A stretch of 64,000 nt of DNA from Pseudomonas putida. GTDB lineage: Bacteria > Pseudomonadota > Gammaproteobacteria > Pseudomonadales > Pseudomonadaceae. Position numbers and translations under genes: made by a program. Below, piece by piece: positions 51,900 through 59,961 of this stretch. The stretch spans positions 310,001-374,000 of the forward strand of contig NZ_CP039371.1 in assembly GCF_005080685.1 (NCBI RefSeq), given 5' to 3'. Under the pieces are notes generated by a model, which worked only from the letters and a program-made list of their open reading frames with translations, did not search any database and was not told the origin of the DNA. Position 1 is the first letter of the stretch. Each line of letters starts with the position of its first letter.

Positions 51900-52106
51900 C
51901 TAGCGTTTCTCGTGGGCGTGCTTTCTGTCTGAAGTTGCTTCCAACCGGCTCTCGAAACTTTCCCAATCCTCCCCAAACAACTCCAGCGGATGCATCGTCC
52001 GCTCCGCCCCGTTGCCGCAAGCCAGTGCCTTGGCCGGGCAATACAAGTTGCAGCCCCAGCAGATACGCTCGGGGTGACTTGGTTTGCTTGGGAATTTCTT
52101 GGCCAT
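51900..52106 (-). CDS. DUF3079 cysteine-rich small protein
   Basis: 68 residues, MAKKFPSKPSHPERICWGCNLYCPAKALACGNGAERTMHP. Four conserved cysteines (CWGC..YC....ACGNG) suggest metal binding. GAGGCGTACC precedes the ATG. Family DUF3079; function unknown. Confidence 0.85.
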   Translation of the reverse strand: MAKKFPSKPSHPERICWGCNLYCPAKALACGNGAERTMHPLELFGEDWESFESRLEATSDRKHAHEKR

Positions 52107-52251
52107 GGTACGCCTCCAGCAGTTGCCTCGTGGCTTAAGCCTATGTCCGGCACCCCTGCCAGCCTTGATCGAAATCAACGTTCGCTGGAACTACCCAGGT
52201 GATACCTCCTTCGAGGAGTGCCGCTCGGCGATGTGGGCCGCGCCGACTAGA

Positions 52252-52548
52252 ACGGCGGGCCGGCCCGCTACGTGCGCGTCAGCGGCCATCCCGACACGCG
52301 CATCGGTTTCATCTCGCCGATCAGCCAGCATTTTTGCGACACCTGCAGCCGCGTGCGCACGACCGCCGAAGGGCGCCTGCTGCTGTGCCTGGGCCACGAG
52401 CACTCGCTGGACTTGCGTGGGCTGCTGCGCCGTTATTCGGGTGAAGACGCCCCGGTGCTCGATGCCCTGCTACGCAAGCCAGCACGGCATTTCTTGGGCA
52501 GCGATGAGGTGCAGGTGCTGCGCATTGATGAATGCCAGTGGTGGCTAG
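52252..52548 (+). pseudogene. moaA: moaA 3' remnant (molybdenum cofactor synthesis)
   Basis: The frame here reads NGGPARYVRVSGHPDTRIGFISPISQHFCDTCSRVRTTAEGRLLLCLGHEHSLDLRGLLRRY, which matches the C-terminal third of GTP 3',8-cyclase MoaA including the second Fe-S cluster cysteines (CDTC...C). A stop (TAG) precedes it, a short deletion seems to lie in the DALL-RKPARH segment, and the normal end (FMNMTGG-like, here LMNASGG) is in the +1 frame. The 5' two thirds are absent. An intact moaA presumably exists elsewhere. Confidence 0.85.
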
Positions 52549-52590
52549 AACCGGGCTTCTTTCCAGCCAGTTGGAGATGGCGATTAGAGG

Positions 52591-52803
52591 TTACCGGGCG
52601 AACAGCTCTGGCTCGTCTTCCTTCGCCATTTCATCCGAAACCAGCACCCGTACATCCGTGCTGTCCTGGTCTTCCATGCGCAAGCCAAAGTAGCGGGTGT
52701 CGTTGGCATCCCAGAAGGCTTCCACTTGCGCCATGGAGGCGTTCTCAAGCAGCACCTCGGCGTTGTGTTCGAGGATGATCGAGTACCGTGTTTCGGTTTG
52801 CAT
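52591..52803 (-). CDS. Small acidic protein of unknown function
   Basis: 70 residues, MQTETRYSIILEHNAEVLLE onward, acidic C-terminus (VSDEMAKEDEPELFAR). The start at 52803 is preceded by GAAAGG-like sequence; longer starts give an unlikely tail. No family recognised beyond a resemblance to small Pseudomonas hypothetical proteins. Confidence 0.6.
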   Translation of the reverse strand: MQTETRYSIILEHNAEVLLENASMAQVEAFWDANDTRYFGLRMEDQDSTDVRVLVSDEMAKEDEPELFAR

Positions 52804-53009
52804 TGCAGAAAGGCTCGCAGTGGCGGAATGAAGAGGCGGATCGCTGGAAAAAGGCGATGCCATTATGCCGGCCCGGTGGGGCGCGAGACTGACCGCTCAT
52901 CGTGTTCAGGGGGTTGTCGGGTAAACGGTCGGGAGGGGCGGTGTGCAGCCGAGCGTGGCGGTGAAGAAGGTGCGCCTCGTGTTCGCTCAAGCTCTACATC
53001 GTCGGGATT

Positions 53010-53184
53010 GGGGCCGCTGCGCGGCCCATCGCAGGCAAGCCAGCTCCTACACCGATCGCGTCGGCAGCAAGGTATTTGTTTCGGCACGACCCTGGGTGAT
53101 GAGGGTTTTGCGACGCAAACAAAAAAGGCCCACCTTTCGGTGAGCCTTCTTTGATACTGCGTATGGTGCGGCACCAGGAGTCGA
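53010..53184. repeat. Direct repeat, left copy (att-like site, tRNA-Thr 3' end plus flank)
   Basis: This stretch repeats 60411-60586 with only a handful of differences. It holds a REP, a copy of the tRNA terminator hairpin (53121-53152) and the last ~22 bases of tRNA-Thr(UGU), with one base deleted (GGTGCGGCACC for GGTGCCGGCACC). Identity ends at TCGAA near 53184, which marks the left end of the island. Confidence 0.85.
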
Positions 53185-53757
53185 AAAATATCGTAACTCA
53201 ATGATTTAAAATATATTTTTTCATGTAAATGTAGGCCTCTATCTCTAAAAGTATCCTTGGGGAAGGGCTTGCCAGCCTAATTCTTGATTAAAGCTTGTAC
53301 TCATCCATCCCAGCCGCAAATCCATTCAAGGCTGAGCGGTGGTATCAGATATGGGAGTCGCTCTCAGTTCAGGGGGGCTGGAGGAGTTCTACTCGGTCCA
53401 CGCTGCGCGATCCACCCGCCCCGGCTTATAGAATGCTGAGAACGAACGCCGGTGGGCAGTCCTCTCTAGACCGGTTAGCCGATTTTCATTTCGGGTGGGG
53501 TATCTCTACAGCTCTCAACATATCTTGGTGCATGTGGTCCTCCAGCCAACTCCGGGGTCAGGTTCTCGCGCGAGGCTCATGAGGCGACGAACGGTAGTCT
53601 CATCCTAGACCCAGGTCAGCTGTGGTTTGCCGGCCGAATCAGTTGCTGTGAGCCTAGCTCGGGGTAGGTTCAATCCAGATACAACCCAACCCAGCGTTTG
53701 CTAGCGTGTAAACCTAGCTGTAAACTGTCAATCAAAGTGTCAAGCTGAGTAATCGAG
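53185..53757. other. Island left end, no confident gene
   Basis: An AT-rich start (AAAATATATTTTTTCATGTAAATG near 53207) is followed by ~400 bp with no convincing coding frame; an open frame at 53295-53582 has unlikely composition. Just ahead of the operon, TGTAAAC occurs twice 8 bp apart (53706 and 53721), a possible operator. Confidence 0.5.
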
Positions 53758-54591
53758 ATGGGAACGAAATACGCAAACGCCCCGGTCTACTTCACCATCG
53801 GCCAGGTGCGTCACAACCCCCTGCTGTCGCTGAAGTCCTACCTTCCGGCGATCCAGGAGCGCATGCGAAAGGCCGGTTATCCGGACTTCAGCAGCGCTCA
53901 GCAGATGCAGTTCTCTTTTGGCGCAGTTACCGGTGGCGATGACACGCAACCTTTCAAGCCTGGCGCTCAGCAGATCGAGAGCTATACGTTCTCCAATCTC
54001 GAAGGCACCCAAGGCTTCCTGCTGGAACCTAGTGCGCTTTCGTTCCGCTGCACCGAATACGAGACCTTCCCGGAATTCTATGCCGAGCTGGAACGAGGCC
54101 TGAAGATCTTGGAGGAAGCGGTCGATGGCCTAGCTTATTTTGAGCGTTTAGGCCTGAGATACCTTGATGCGGTTGTACCTGCAGAAGGGGAAACCTTGCA
54201 GCAGTATCTTGCTCGTGAGGTTTGGGGCACTCCTGCCTCACTCGACCTAGGACAGGTATACCAGTTCGAAGGACAGCCACTGACGTATAACCATTCGTTT
54301 GCCGAGTCGTCGGCCACCATTCCTAACATTGGACAGGTGGTGTCGCGGGTGATTGTCCAAAACAGCGAGCTCCGCTTCCCGCCAGATCTGTTGCCCGCCC
54401 CGCTCAAGATTGGTCAGCGCTTCAGTGAGCTCAATGGACAGCATGCAACCGTCGACGTCGACGCCAGTTTTTCCGAGCGCCGAAAATACGATTCGGCTGA
54501 AATTAGAGATAGGTTCCAACACCTTCACGACCTCGTTAAGTTGTTCTTTAACGCGACCGTGACGGACCACGCACGGACAGCATGGAGTTAA
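53758..54591 (+). CDS. TIGR04255-like protein, first gene of the island operon
   Basis: 277 residues, no signal or TM segment. The beginning KYANAPVYFTIGQVRHNPLLS and the middle FPEFYAELERGLKILEEAV ... YFERLGLRYLDAV fit the TIGR04255 family, whose members are of unknown function and often found in accessory islands. 3 bp separate it from the next gene, implying one operon. The ribosome site is weak (GAG near -8). A role in defence is inferred only from context. Confidence 0.8.
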   Translation: MGTKYANAPVYFTIGQVRHNPLLSLKSYLPAIQERMRKAGYPDFSSAQQMQFSFGAVTGGDDTQPFKPGAQQIESYTFSNLEGTQGFLLEPSALSFRCTEYETFPEFYAELERGLKILEEAVDGLAYFERLGLRYLDAVVPAEGETLQQYLAREVWGTPASLDLGQVYQFEGQPLTYNHSFAESSATIPNIGQVVSRVIVQNSELRFPPDLLPAPLKIGQRFSELNGQHATVDVDASFSERRKYDSAEIRDRFQHLHDLVKLFFNATVTDHARTAWS

Positions 54592-54594
54592 CCT

Positions 54595-55275
54595 ATGAAC
54601 ACGATGTATGCACCATCCCCAAGCTCGGGTCTGGCAGACCGATCCTTCAATGCCGCGAGTCGGCATCTCGAAGCTGAGCGCGAGAAAGCCAAGAGCTCCA
54701 CAGGCAGTACTGCGCTAGCTTGGGGATATGGACTGACCGTTGCCTTCGCTCTGTGCATTGGCACCTTGGCACCACAACCTCAGCCTCGTGAGAGCCGTGA
54801 AAGCAGGGAATACAGAGCATCAGTTCAAGGTATCGCCAAGCTTGATTCCGCAGTTGCTCCGAGGACAGCTGCAGAAGCGTTGTCTTATGTGCGCACCACT
54901 TTGAAGCCAGCGGTGACTGAATTGGCATCGATCTTCGGAGTTTCGAGGCAGGCTATCTACAACTGGCAAGCCGGTGAGCACATCTCAGAGGGTAACCAAG
55001 CTCTGCTCTACGAGCTGGCTGCGGCTGCCGACCGTATCGTGGCCCACCCGCTCGCAGGACAAGTGAATGCCAAGCGGAAGCTTCCAGGTGGTACGTCTCT
55101 ACTTGAAGCCGTTGCCGGCGGCATGTCGGGTGTAGAGGCAGCAGGAAAACTCATTGCCATGGCTGAAAAGGAAGGCGCACAGCGCGCAGTCATGGAGTCG
55201 AGACTGAAGAACCGAAATCGGGCTGCCGTAGACCTCGCGTCGGTCGGATCGCCGCATTTGAAAGACAGAGTATGA
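54595..55275 (+). CDS. HTH protein with a possible membrane segment
   Basis: 226 residues. A hydrophobic stretch (about 38-57, TALAWGYGLTVAFALCIGTLA) could anchor it or be buried. Residues ~95-135 read as a helix-turn-helix (ELASIFGVSRQAIYNWQAGEHISEGNQALLYELAAAADRI). The tail is basic (SRLKNRNRAA). GGAG lies 7 bases before ATG 54595. A membrane-linked or autoregulatory DNA-binding protein of the operon; family not recognised beyond HTH. Confidence 0.78.
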   Translation: MNTMYAPSPSSGLADRSFNAASRHLEAEREKAKSSTGSTALAWGYGLTVAFALCIGTLAPQPQPRESRESREYRASVQGIAKLDSAVAPRTAAEALSYVRTTLKPAVTELASIFGVSRQAIYNWQAGEHISEGNQALLYELAAAADRIVAHPLAGQVNAKRKLPGGTSLLEAVAGGMSGVEAAGKLIAMAEKEGAQRAVMESRLKNRNRAAVDLASVGSPHLKDRV

Positions 55276-55286
55276 GGTAGCTGTTG

Positions 55287-56042
55287 ATGGTGAGCTGGAG
55301 TCGATCTACCCCGTGGCGACAAGGATACATTGTCGATAGCGAGACGCTCGCCCAGCTCGGCATCATCATCGACGGGGATGGCCAGCAAAAAGTCATCGCT
55401 GTTGTTGCAACACACGATTGTGACCTTGCACAGGTGGCTGCAGGCGAGCCGGAAGTCGAATTGATCCTAGGAACAATCCTGGCTGAGAAGCTGGATGGCA
55501 ATTACACGCACTGTAAAACCGCTAGGCGGCTGCATCTGGAGCTGACTGGAACAGATCAGCGCCTCCTCTGTGAGTTCGATGCGAGCAAACGGGTTCGGAT
55601 CCCCAAGGAACACCAGGATCCCTCCAAAGCCTTTATTTCCTATGAGCCGGCTCGCACCTTTTTGATGAGCGGACAGGAGCGAAGCATCTTCCAGCGCTGG
55701 CTGGCTGCAAGGTATCGCCGTTCTTCATTCCCAGACGAATTTGATCGCCGCCTGAGAGACACCAAGGTAGCTGAGCGCCTCGCCAAACTCTTCAAAGACA
55801 CCGGCAACCACATCCCGGCCGTATTCTTCGACGTCGATCAAGGAATGGAGAGGGCTAGAGATGGATCAGATGATCTCTACGAGCTCTCGATCTTGGTTCT
55901 CTACAAGACTGATGAAGACCCTGAGATTGCTGAAGAGGCAGCTCAAGCCGCAGTGAAAGCTATCGAGGAGCTTTTCGAGAGCCGGTGCAGAACAGGGGAA
56001 GGCAAGACATGGAAGTGGATTGGATCTCAGATGAAGCGCTGA
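55287..56042 (+). CDS. Unknown protein with HDCD motif, third gene of the island operon
   Basis: 251 residues, soluble. The N-terminal half has VIAVVATHDCDLAQVA, an HDCD motif that could bind metal or act catalytically. The C-terminal half is helical (RWLAARYRRSSFPDEFDRRLRDTKVAERLAKLFKD), then a beta/helix segment (DLYELSILVLYKT, EAAQAAVKAIEELFESRC). No family recognised. ATG 55287 is preferred to TTG 55284; GAGG lies about 10 bases upstream. Confidence 0.75.
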   Translation: MVSWSRSTPWRQGYIVDSETLAQLGIIIDGDGQQKVIAVVATHDCDLAQVAAGEPEVELILGTILAEKLDGNYTHCKTARRLHLELTGTDQRLLCEFDASKRVRIPKEHQDPSKAFISYEPARTFLMSGQERSIFQRWLAARYRRSSFPDEFDRRLRDTKVAERLAKLFKDTGNHIPAVFFDVDQGMERARDGSDDLYELSILVLYKTDEDPEIAEEAAQAAVKAIEELFESRCRTGEGKTWKWIGSQMKR

Positions 56043-56131
56043 CATACAGTCAATCGCTCAATCTGACACGCTGGCAGGCTGACTATGTGAGCCTGAGAAG
56101 CGACCCGGAACAGCCAATTCTTGACGATTGA
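56009..56131 (+). CDS. Hidden 40-codon gene overlapping the HDCD gene
   Basis: A short frame starts at ATG 56009 inside the last 34 bp of the previous gene and ends at 56131. It is preceded by AGGGGAAGG at a good distance. The product MEVDWISDEALTYSQSLNLT, continuing with ...RWQADYVSLRSDPEQPILDD, is acidic and has no TM segment. The strong ribosome site and the overlap argue that it is translated with the operon. Unknown function. Confidence 0.5.
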   Translation: MEVDWISDEALTYSQSLNLTRWQADYVSLRSDPEQPILDD

Positions 56132-56474
56132 GCCACAGCTACTCGATTTTTCGGGCAAGAGCCTGAAAAACAAAGAAAAAACTAGGGGGGAGAGGTTGAC
56201 ACCAGAATGATATGACGAGATACTTATAATTGCCGATAGTTATTTCTGTCGACAAAAAGCCCACCAATGTTTGCAGCATTGGCAGGCCCTTTGAACCGTG
56301 CAATGGATGTTTTTGCAGAACTCCAAAGCACAATTAGAAATCAAACCCGGAGGTCAGGTTTCCACACTCGGAGAGAGATTCTACGTACATCTTTATCTCT
56401 TTACAACACCTGCTTGACTAGCGGCATTTGCAGTGCCGCAGGTATCTCCGGGTTCTCTCATTAGGAGATCCCGT
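56132..56474. other. Gap after the island operon
   Basis: 343 bp, AT-rich near 56150-56240 (A-run AAACAAAGAAAAAACTAG). No convincing gene. A promoter for the next small gene probably lies here. Confidence 0.4.
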
Positions 56475-56660
56475 ATGACCATGATTTGCAGACCCTTCAT
56501 TACCCTCCGCAATGGCAAGCGCCTTTTCGCACACGAGGTTGGTAAAACCGCGTTCTGCTTTGAGGTAGATGAAGTTCGGAAGGCTAAGCCACCTGAAGGA
56601 GTCGGTGAGCAAGGTACGCTTGACCTTGAGGATGATGACGTACCATCCCAGCCTCACTGA
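56475..56660 (+). CDS. Small island protein of unknown function
   Basis: 61 residues, MTMICRPFITLRNGKRLFAH ... LDLEDDDVPSQPH, with an acidic tail. AGGAG lies 8 bases before ATG 56475, and a clear terminator follows 8 bp after the stop, so it is a self-contained transcription unit. Unknown function. Confidence 0.6.
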   Translation: MTMICRPFITLRNGKRLFAHEVGKTAFCFEVDEVRKAKPPEGVGEQGTLDLEDDDVPSQPH

Positions 56661-56668
56661 TGTAGCAA

Positions 56669-56702
56669 AAGCCCGGTAAGCATGAGCTTGCCGGGCTTCT
56701 TT
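56669..56702 (+). terminator. Terminator of the 61-residue protein gene
   Basis: A 13-bp stem with one mismatch (56669-56681 with 56686-56698), loop ATGA, followed by CTTTG. Confidence 0.85.
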
Positions 56703-56952
56703 GTGCATTTCATTCTTGCAGCTGGCCGTTCTGGTGTCAGAGCATCTTTATCGTGTGCTTCAGAGAAAGTTCCAGGTTTAGCCCAGGCTCTGTAACGGCC
56801 GACATCGCCGCTGCATGATAAGCAACGTTCATTTGCGCTAGGCATCACACCGCTGAGGGTGCTATCGAGGGCGCTCGCAAAATGTTGAAGGCTCCCCATG
56901 GGTAGCTTTGAATCGGTTGCTGTCGCTGGAGGCTATTGCTACCAGATCCCTT

Positions 56953-57228
56953 TCAGATAGTGAAAGCCCAAGGTGCCTCTAAGCGCCGAGCGAGCAGCCG
57001 GACAGTAAGCAGGTAGTAGTAACGTGTCGCCTCATTGCTTTCATCGAGGCAATGTTCAAGAAACCAAACCAAATGCTTTCGCTGCCAAGCCCAAGGCGTT
57101 TCTCGCTGCCAGCGTTTTGCAATCTCAGCTTGGATAGTCTTTGCTTGCCGTAAATGGCGTTGCCGCGTCGAGTGCGATCCGGTCAGCACGGCAGCCAAGA
57201 ACAACTCCATATCGAATGGCCTGCTCAT
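56953..57228 (-). CDS. Integrase-coupled small basic protein
   Basis: 91 residues, helical and basic (MSRPFDMELFLAAVLTGSHSTRQRHLRQAKTIQAEIAKRW, WAWQRKHLVWFLEHCLDE). Its ATG overlaps the integrase stop by 4 bases, so it is translated with the integrase. It may be a recombination-directionality or accessory factor (inferred from coupling). Confidence 0.7.
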   Translation of the reverse strand: MSRPFDMELFLAAVLTGSHSTRQRHLRQAKTIQAEIAKRWQRETPWAWQRKHLVWFLEHCLDESNEATRYYYLLTVRLLARRLEAPWAFTI

Positions 57229-58205
57229 CTCCGCCCTCCAATGTAGGCCGCGACCACATCGATCCGACCATGCCCCAACTCATAGCTGATTTGCCTTCGG
57301 GCCTCACGATCTAGGTTCCTATCTGCCTGGCAACATTGGCCGCCGTTGATAGGCGCCGGGTGTTGGGTGATTTGCTCATAGCGTTCACATGCGTACGCCG
57401 CTCGTAGCTCATGGAAGCCTTTGAGCTTGTATGCATGCAGGACGTCCCGCGCTGGGCGGATGATTTGCTGCAGAACATTTAGATAGCTTTCGTCTGGCGC
57501 AATCAGGTTGTGGCTACTCGTAGGCGACACCTGCCGTGCAAACCCAAGTGCGTCTTGAATATGGTGGTTCACCGCAATCCATCGTGGCGCTGAGGCGCCG
57601 GCGCGGCCGCCTTTGGTGCCATCCTGGATGTTGATCCTACCTAGGTCGTTAGCCTCGCGGCTTAGCCGTGGCAGGTCAGCCAAGATGGACTCACGCAGGC
57701 GCATGCCGGTGGCTCGCGCCAACAGAACAGTCGCTGCGGCCCGTTGCTGATGATCGCGACAAAGCGCATCGACGATCTGCTTAACCTGTTCGCGGTCTTG
57801 GCCCTGCGGTACCGAGAGGCGAATCCCGCTGCGCTGCATCCCCAACGCCTTGCTCGGACTGGGCAATTTCACACACTGATCACCGCGCAGCGCCGCCATG
57901 GTCCTGTTAACGCTGGATAGCCGATTTTGCGCGGTGCTGACCGCGAGGTCACCGCGCCTAACCAGGTCGCGCAGGTACGCCGCATAGTCCGCCAATACCT
58001 TCCGATCAATCTGCCGCGCATCATTGATACCGGGTCCTTGTTCGGAGCGGCACCATCTGACGAATGCCTGCCACCGATCACAGTGTGCCTTCACCGTGCC
58101 GTAGTGGCCGCCGCCGAACATGTCTTTCAACGCCTGCGGCCCTGCATAGCTCAGTTGCCTGCCGTAGCCGAAATTACGGCCATCGCGTCTACCCACCAAT
58201 GCCAT
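57225..58205 (-). CDS. Tyrosine recombinase (Integrase_1 type)
   Basis: 326 residues. N-terminal SAM-like core-binding domain (about 20-125, VKAHCDRWQAFVRWCRS), then the catalytic domain with the first Arg in LARATGMRLRES, the HxxR box in KGFHELRAAYACERY, and H/Y near the end in SYELGHGRIDVVAAYIGG. All catalytic residues appear present. It lies ~2.4 kb from the tRNA end rather than beside it, unusual for the enzyme that placed the island. Confidence 0.9.
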   Translation of the reverse strand: MALVGRRDGRNFGYGRQLSYAGPQALKDMFGGGHYGTVKAHCDRWQAFVRWCRSEQGPGINDARQIDRKVLADYAAYLRDLVRRGDLAVSTAQNRLSSVNRTMAALRGDQCVKLPSPSKALGMQRSGIRLSVPQGQDREQVKQIVDALCRDHQQRAAATVLLARATGMRLRESILADLPRLSREANDLGRINIQDGTKGGRAGASAPRWIAVNHHIQDALGFARQVSPTSSHNLIAPDESYLNVLQQIIRPARDVLHAYKLKGFHELRAAYACERYEQITQHPAPINGGQCCQADRNLDREARRQISYELGHGRIDVVAAYIGGRR

Positions 58206-58628
58206 GTCGAATCACCTCATCGCCTGGTCTCCGATCCTCGCCCCACGTCATCCCGCCAAGAATGTTGAGTGTTATCAGGGATCAAGGCCCCTGCGGCCTG
58301 TGGGGATGTCCTCTAACGCGGGACTGGCGGCTCTCTACGACCAAGAGCAAGGGCATCTCATGATCTGGCCTCCTGAGCACCGTTACCGGTGGGCGGGTGG
58401 AGGCAGCATTGGCTGACGAGACCAGTGCCTGAAGATCCTGAGCCTGGTGCAAGCAGCAAAGCGATGACTGGGGCATGCCTGACTGTCAGTCAGGTGCAGT
58501 CCATTCCTTGGTCTGCGGCATCATCATCTACATCGCTGTTGCTAGTGACATCGGCGTTTGTCACGGCGATTGTCACGAGGGGGAATGCTGCAAAGCCTTG
58601 TGCGATCAAGGCTGCAGCAGTGGTAGAA

Positions 58629-58662
58629 GTGCCCGTCTCTTTTCAGGAAAAGAGACGGGCAC
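58629..58662. terminator. Perfect 15-bp hairpin
   Basis: GTGCCCGTCTCTTTT pairs exactly with its complement 58648-58662 around loop CAGG. It contains the stop of a minus-strand frame ending at 58643. The T4/A4 at the tip makes it look like a terminator or protein-binding dyad. Confidence 0.6.
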
Positions 58663-58942
58663 AGGTTGGCGCAGTATTCGGCCAAGCGGATAGGTTGCTG
58701 CAGGGCAGCGAGGTACGGAGCATCTGGCGCACGAGCGCTTTATGTGTAAGAGCATCCATCACATGGGTAGTGACCGGGCGAGCTGCCGGATGCGAATCGC
58801 CCTTGGGGAGAACCACCGCGGGAGCGGCGTGACCTTTAAGGTTCGGGTCACCTGGGTTGCTGTCATCGACAGCGTTTGCAACTCCCGGTCTACGCCTGTG
58901 GACAATGTTCGTCAAGCAAAGCGATTTTAGGGATTTAGCACC

Positions 58943-58951
58943 TGTGGATAA
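58943..58951 (-). promoter_or_regulatory. DnaA-box-like site
   Basis: TGTGGATAA is the exact complement of the DnaA consensus TTATCCACA. TTTTCCACAG (58978-58987) and TGTGGACAA (58899-58907) lie nearby. Their clustering next to a 19-bp hairpin resembles a replication-origin-like region of an integrative element; function unproven. Confidence 0.4.
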
Positions 58952-59021
58952 AACTGTCCCCCAGTGGACATCAGTGGTTTTCCACAGACGTGAGCTGTGC
59001 CAGCGGTTTTTTTCTTAGGTA

Positions 59022-59068
59022 GGGCCCTTTCAAACGGGGCGGCTTTGCAGCCCCGTTTGAAAGGGCCC
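59022..59068. repeat. Perfect 19-bp inverted repeat with 9-nt loop
   Basis: The left arm 59022-59040 (GGGCCCTTTCAAACGGGGC) pairs exactly with 59050-59068. It lies ~70 bp from the DnaA-box-like site and beside the integrase remnant. Possible cruciform, origin or transfer element, or a terminator. Confidence 0.7.
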
Positions 59069-59135
59069 GCGCGGAGGAGCTTCATGCGGTGCTGTGGGTA
59101 ACTTCACAGCAAGTTTGAGGTGGTGGTGCGGCGGG

Positions 59136-59423
59136 TTACTCGGTCCTCTTGGCACTGCGAAGGCGCGTGACGTTCTCGCCCGTCTGCTTGGCAAACTCGT
59201 GCGGCGTCACATGGTCCTCGCGGTTTGCATCTAGAAACCGGCTCCACCAGGTCATGATCATCCGGCGCTCTTCGAGGAACTCGGCCTTGTGGGTATAAGC
59301 GGCCCGTACGTTGTTGCGTTCCTTGTGGCTCATCTGTCGCTCGATAGCCGTCTCCGACCACAGCCCGGACTCGACCAGCGCACTGCACGCAATGGCTCGG
59401 TCAGCACCACATGCATACAGTAG
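59136..59423 (-). pseudogene. C-terminal remnant of a P4-type tyrosine integrase
   Basis: The frame reads LYACGADRAIACSALVESGLWSETAIERQMSHKERNNVRAAYTHKAEFLEERRMIMTWWSRFLDANR, the end of a P4-family integrase with the active-site tail (MSHKERNNVRAAYTH, Tyr at the expected site). An in-frame stop at 59424-59426 cuts it, and no upstream catalytic domain is visible. Adjacent DNA further toward the tRNA holds a toxin-antitoxin pair, so the 5' part has been lost or replaced. Confidence 0.82.
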
Positions 59424-59610
59424 CTATGGGAGGACGAGGTATGTTGGCAACAAGCAGATCAGCTCCTGTAACGCACGGGTAAAAACTGGATACATCACGC
59501 TACATCCCGAAATAGCTCTATCACTGTTGTCTGCAAGCAACTGCGATAAATTCCCCACTCTTCGGCATCCCGCCGTTCCCTGTTCCCGTATTTCCTTTGT
59601 GGGTAGAACG

Positions 59611-59961
59611 TTGAGAAAGTTTGCGTTTGTGAGTGCAGCCGCGGAGCGTGAGTACAAGGACCTGCCACTGGATGTTCAGGACGACTTCGGCAAGGACCTG
59701 CGTCGTATCCAGTATGGCCAGGACCCTGATCGGCCGATCAAGTCGCTGTCGGAGTCGGTCGGCGCGGGTGCGATAGAACTCATCATCAACGGCAGCCCTG
59801 CATTCCGATGCGTCTACGTGGCCAAGTTTGCGGATATGGTCGTTGTGCTGCATTCGTTCGTGAAGACGACCAACAGGTCCGACCGGCACGCGATGCAGGT
59901 TGCTGAAGAGCGCATGAAGGAGTTCAAGCACGAGCTTCGCAAGATGGGGTATAGGGTCTAG
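59611..59961 (+). CDS. HigB/Gp49-family toxin
   Basis: 116 residues, LRKFAFVSAAAEREYKDLPLDVQDDFGKDLRRIQYGQDP ... GAIELIINGSPAFRCVYVAKFADMVVVLHSFVKTTN, typical of phage-derived HigB (PF05973-like). A TTG start at 59611 is chosen because family members begin here; GTG 59599 is an alternative, and the ribosome site is poor. The stop codon lies in CTAG 59958-59961, which also gives the stop of the opposing antitoxin gene. Confidence 0.82.
   Translation: MRKFAFVSAAAEREYKDLPLDVQDDFGKDLRRIQYGQDPDRPIKSLSESVGAGAIELIINGSPAFRCVYVAKFADMVVVLHSFVKTTNRSDRHAMQVAEERMKEFKHELRKMGYRV

Larger units (their letters stand above)
58206..59135. other. Long island gap with degraded ICE-like sequence and hairpins
   Basis: 930 bp without a confident gene. 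Minus-strand frames such as 58643-58915 (PNLKGHAAPAVVLPKGDSHPAA) and the end near 58498-58610 (ADVTSNSDVDDDAADQGMD) look like remnants of real proteins. Two long perfect hairpins and DnaA-box-like sites lie here. It may be the eroded end of an integrative element. Confidence 0.5.

Noticed and set aside
52863..53201. Similar minus-strand frames in the two island repeats (also 60291-60575)
   Set aside because: They are similar only because the DNA is repeated; they span a REP and a tRNA terminator, so they are not genes.
53295..53582. 95-codon frame at the island's left end
   Set aside because: Composition and lack of ribosome site make it unlikely to be coding.
58389..58832. 147-codon plus-strand frame in the island gap
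   Set aside because: Runs through a perfect hairpin, and no protein features are visible.
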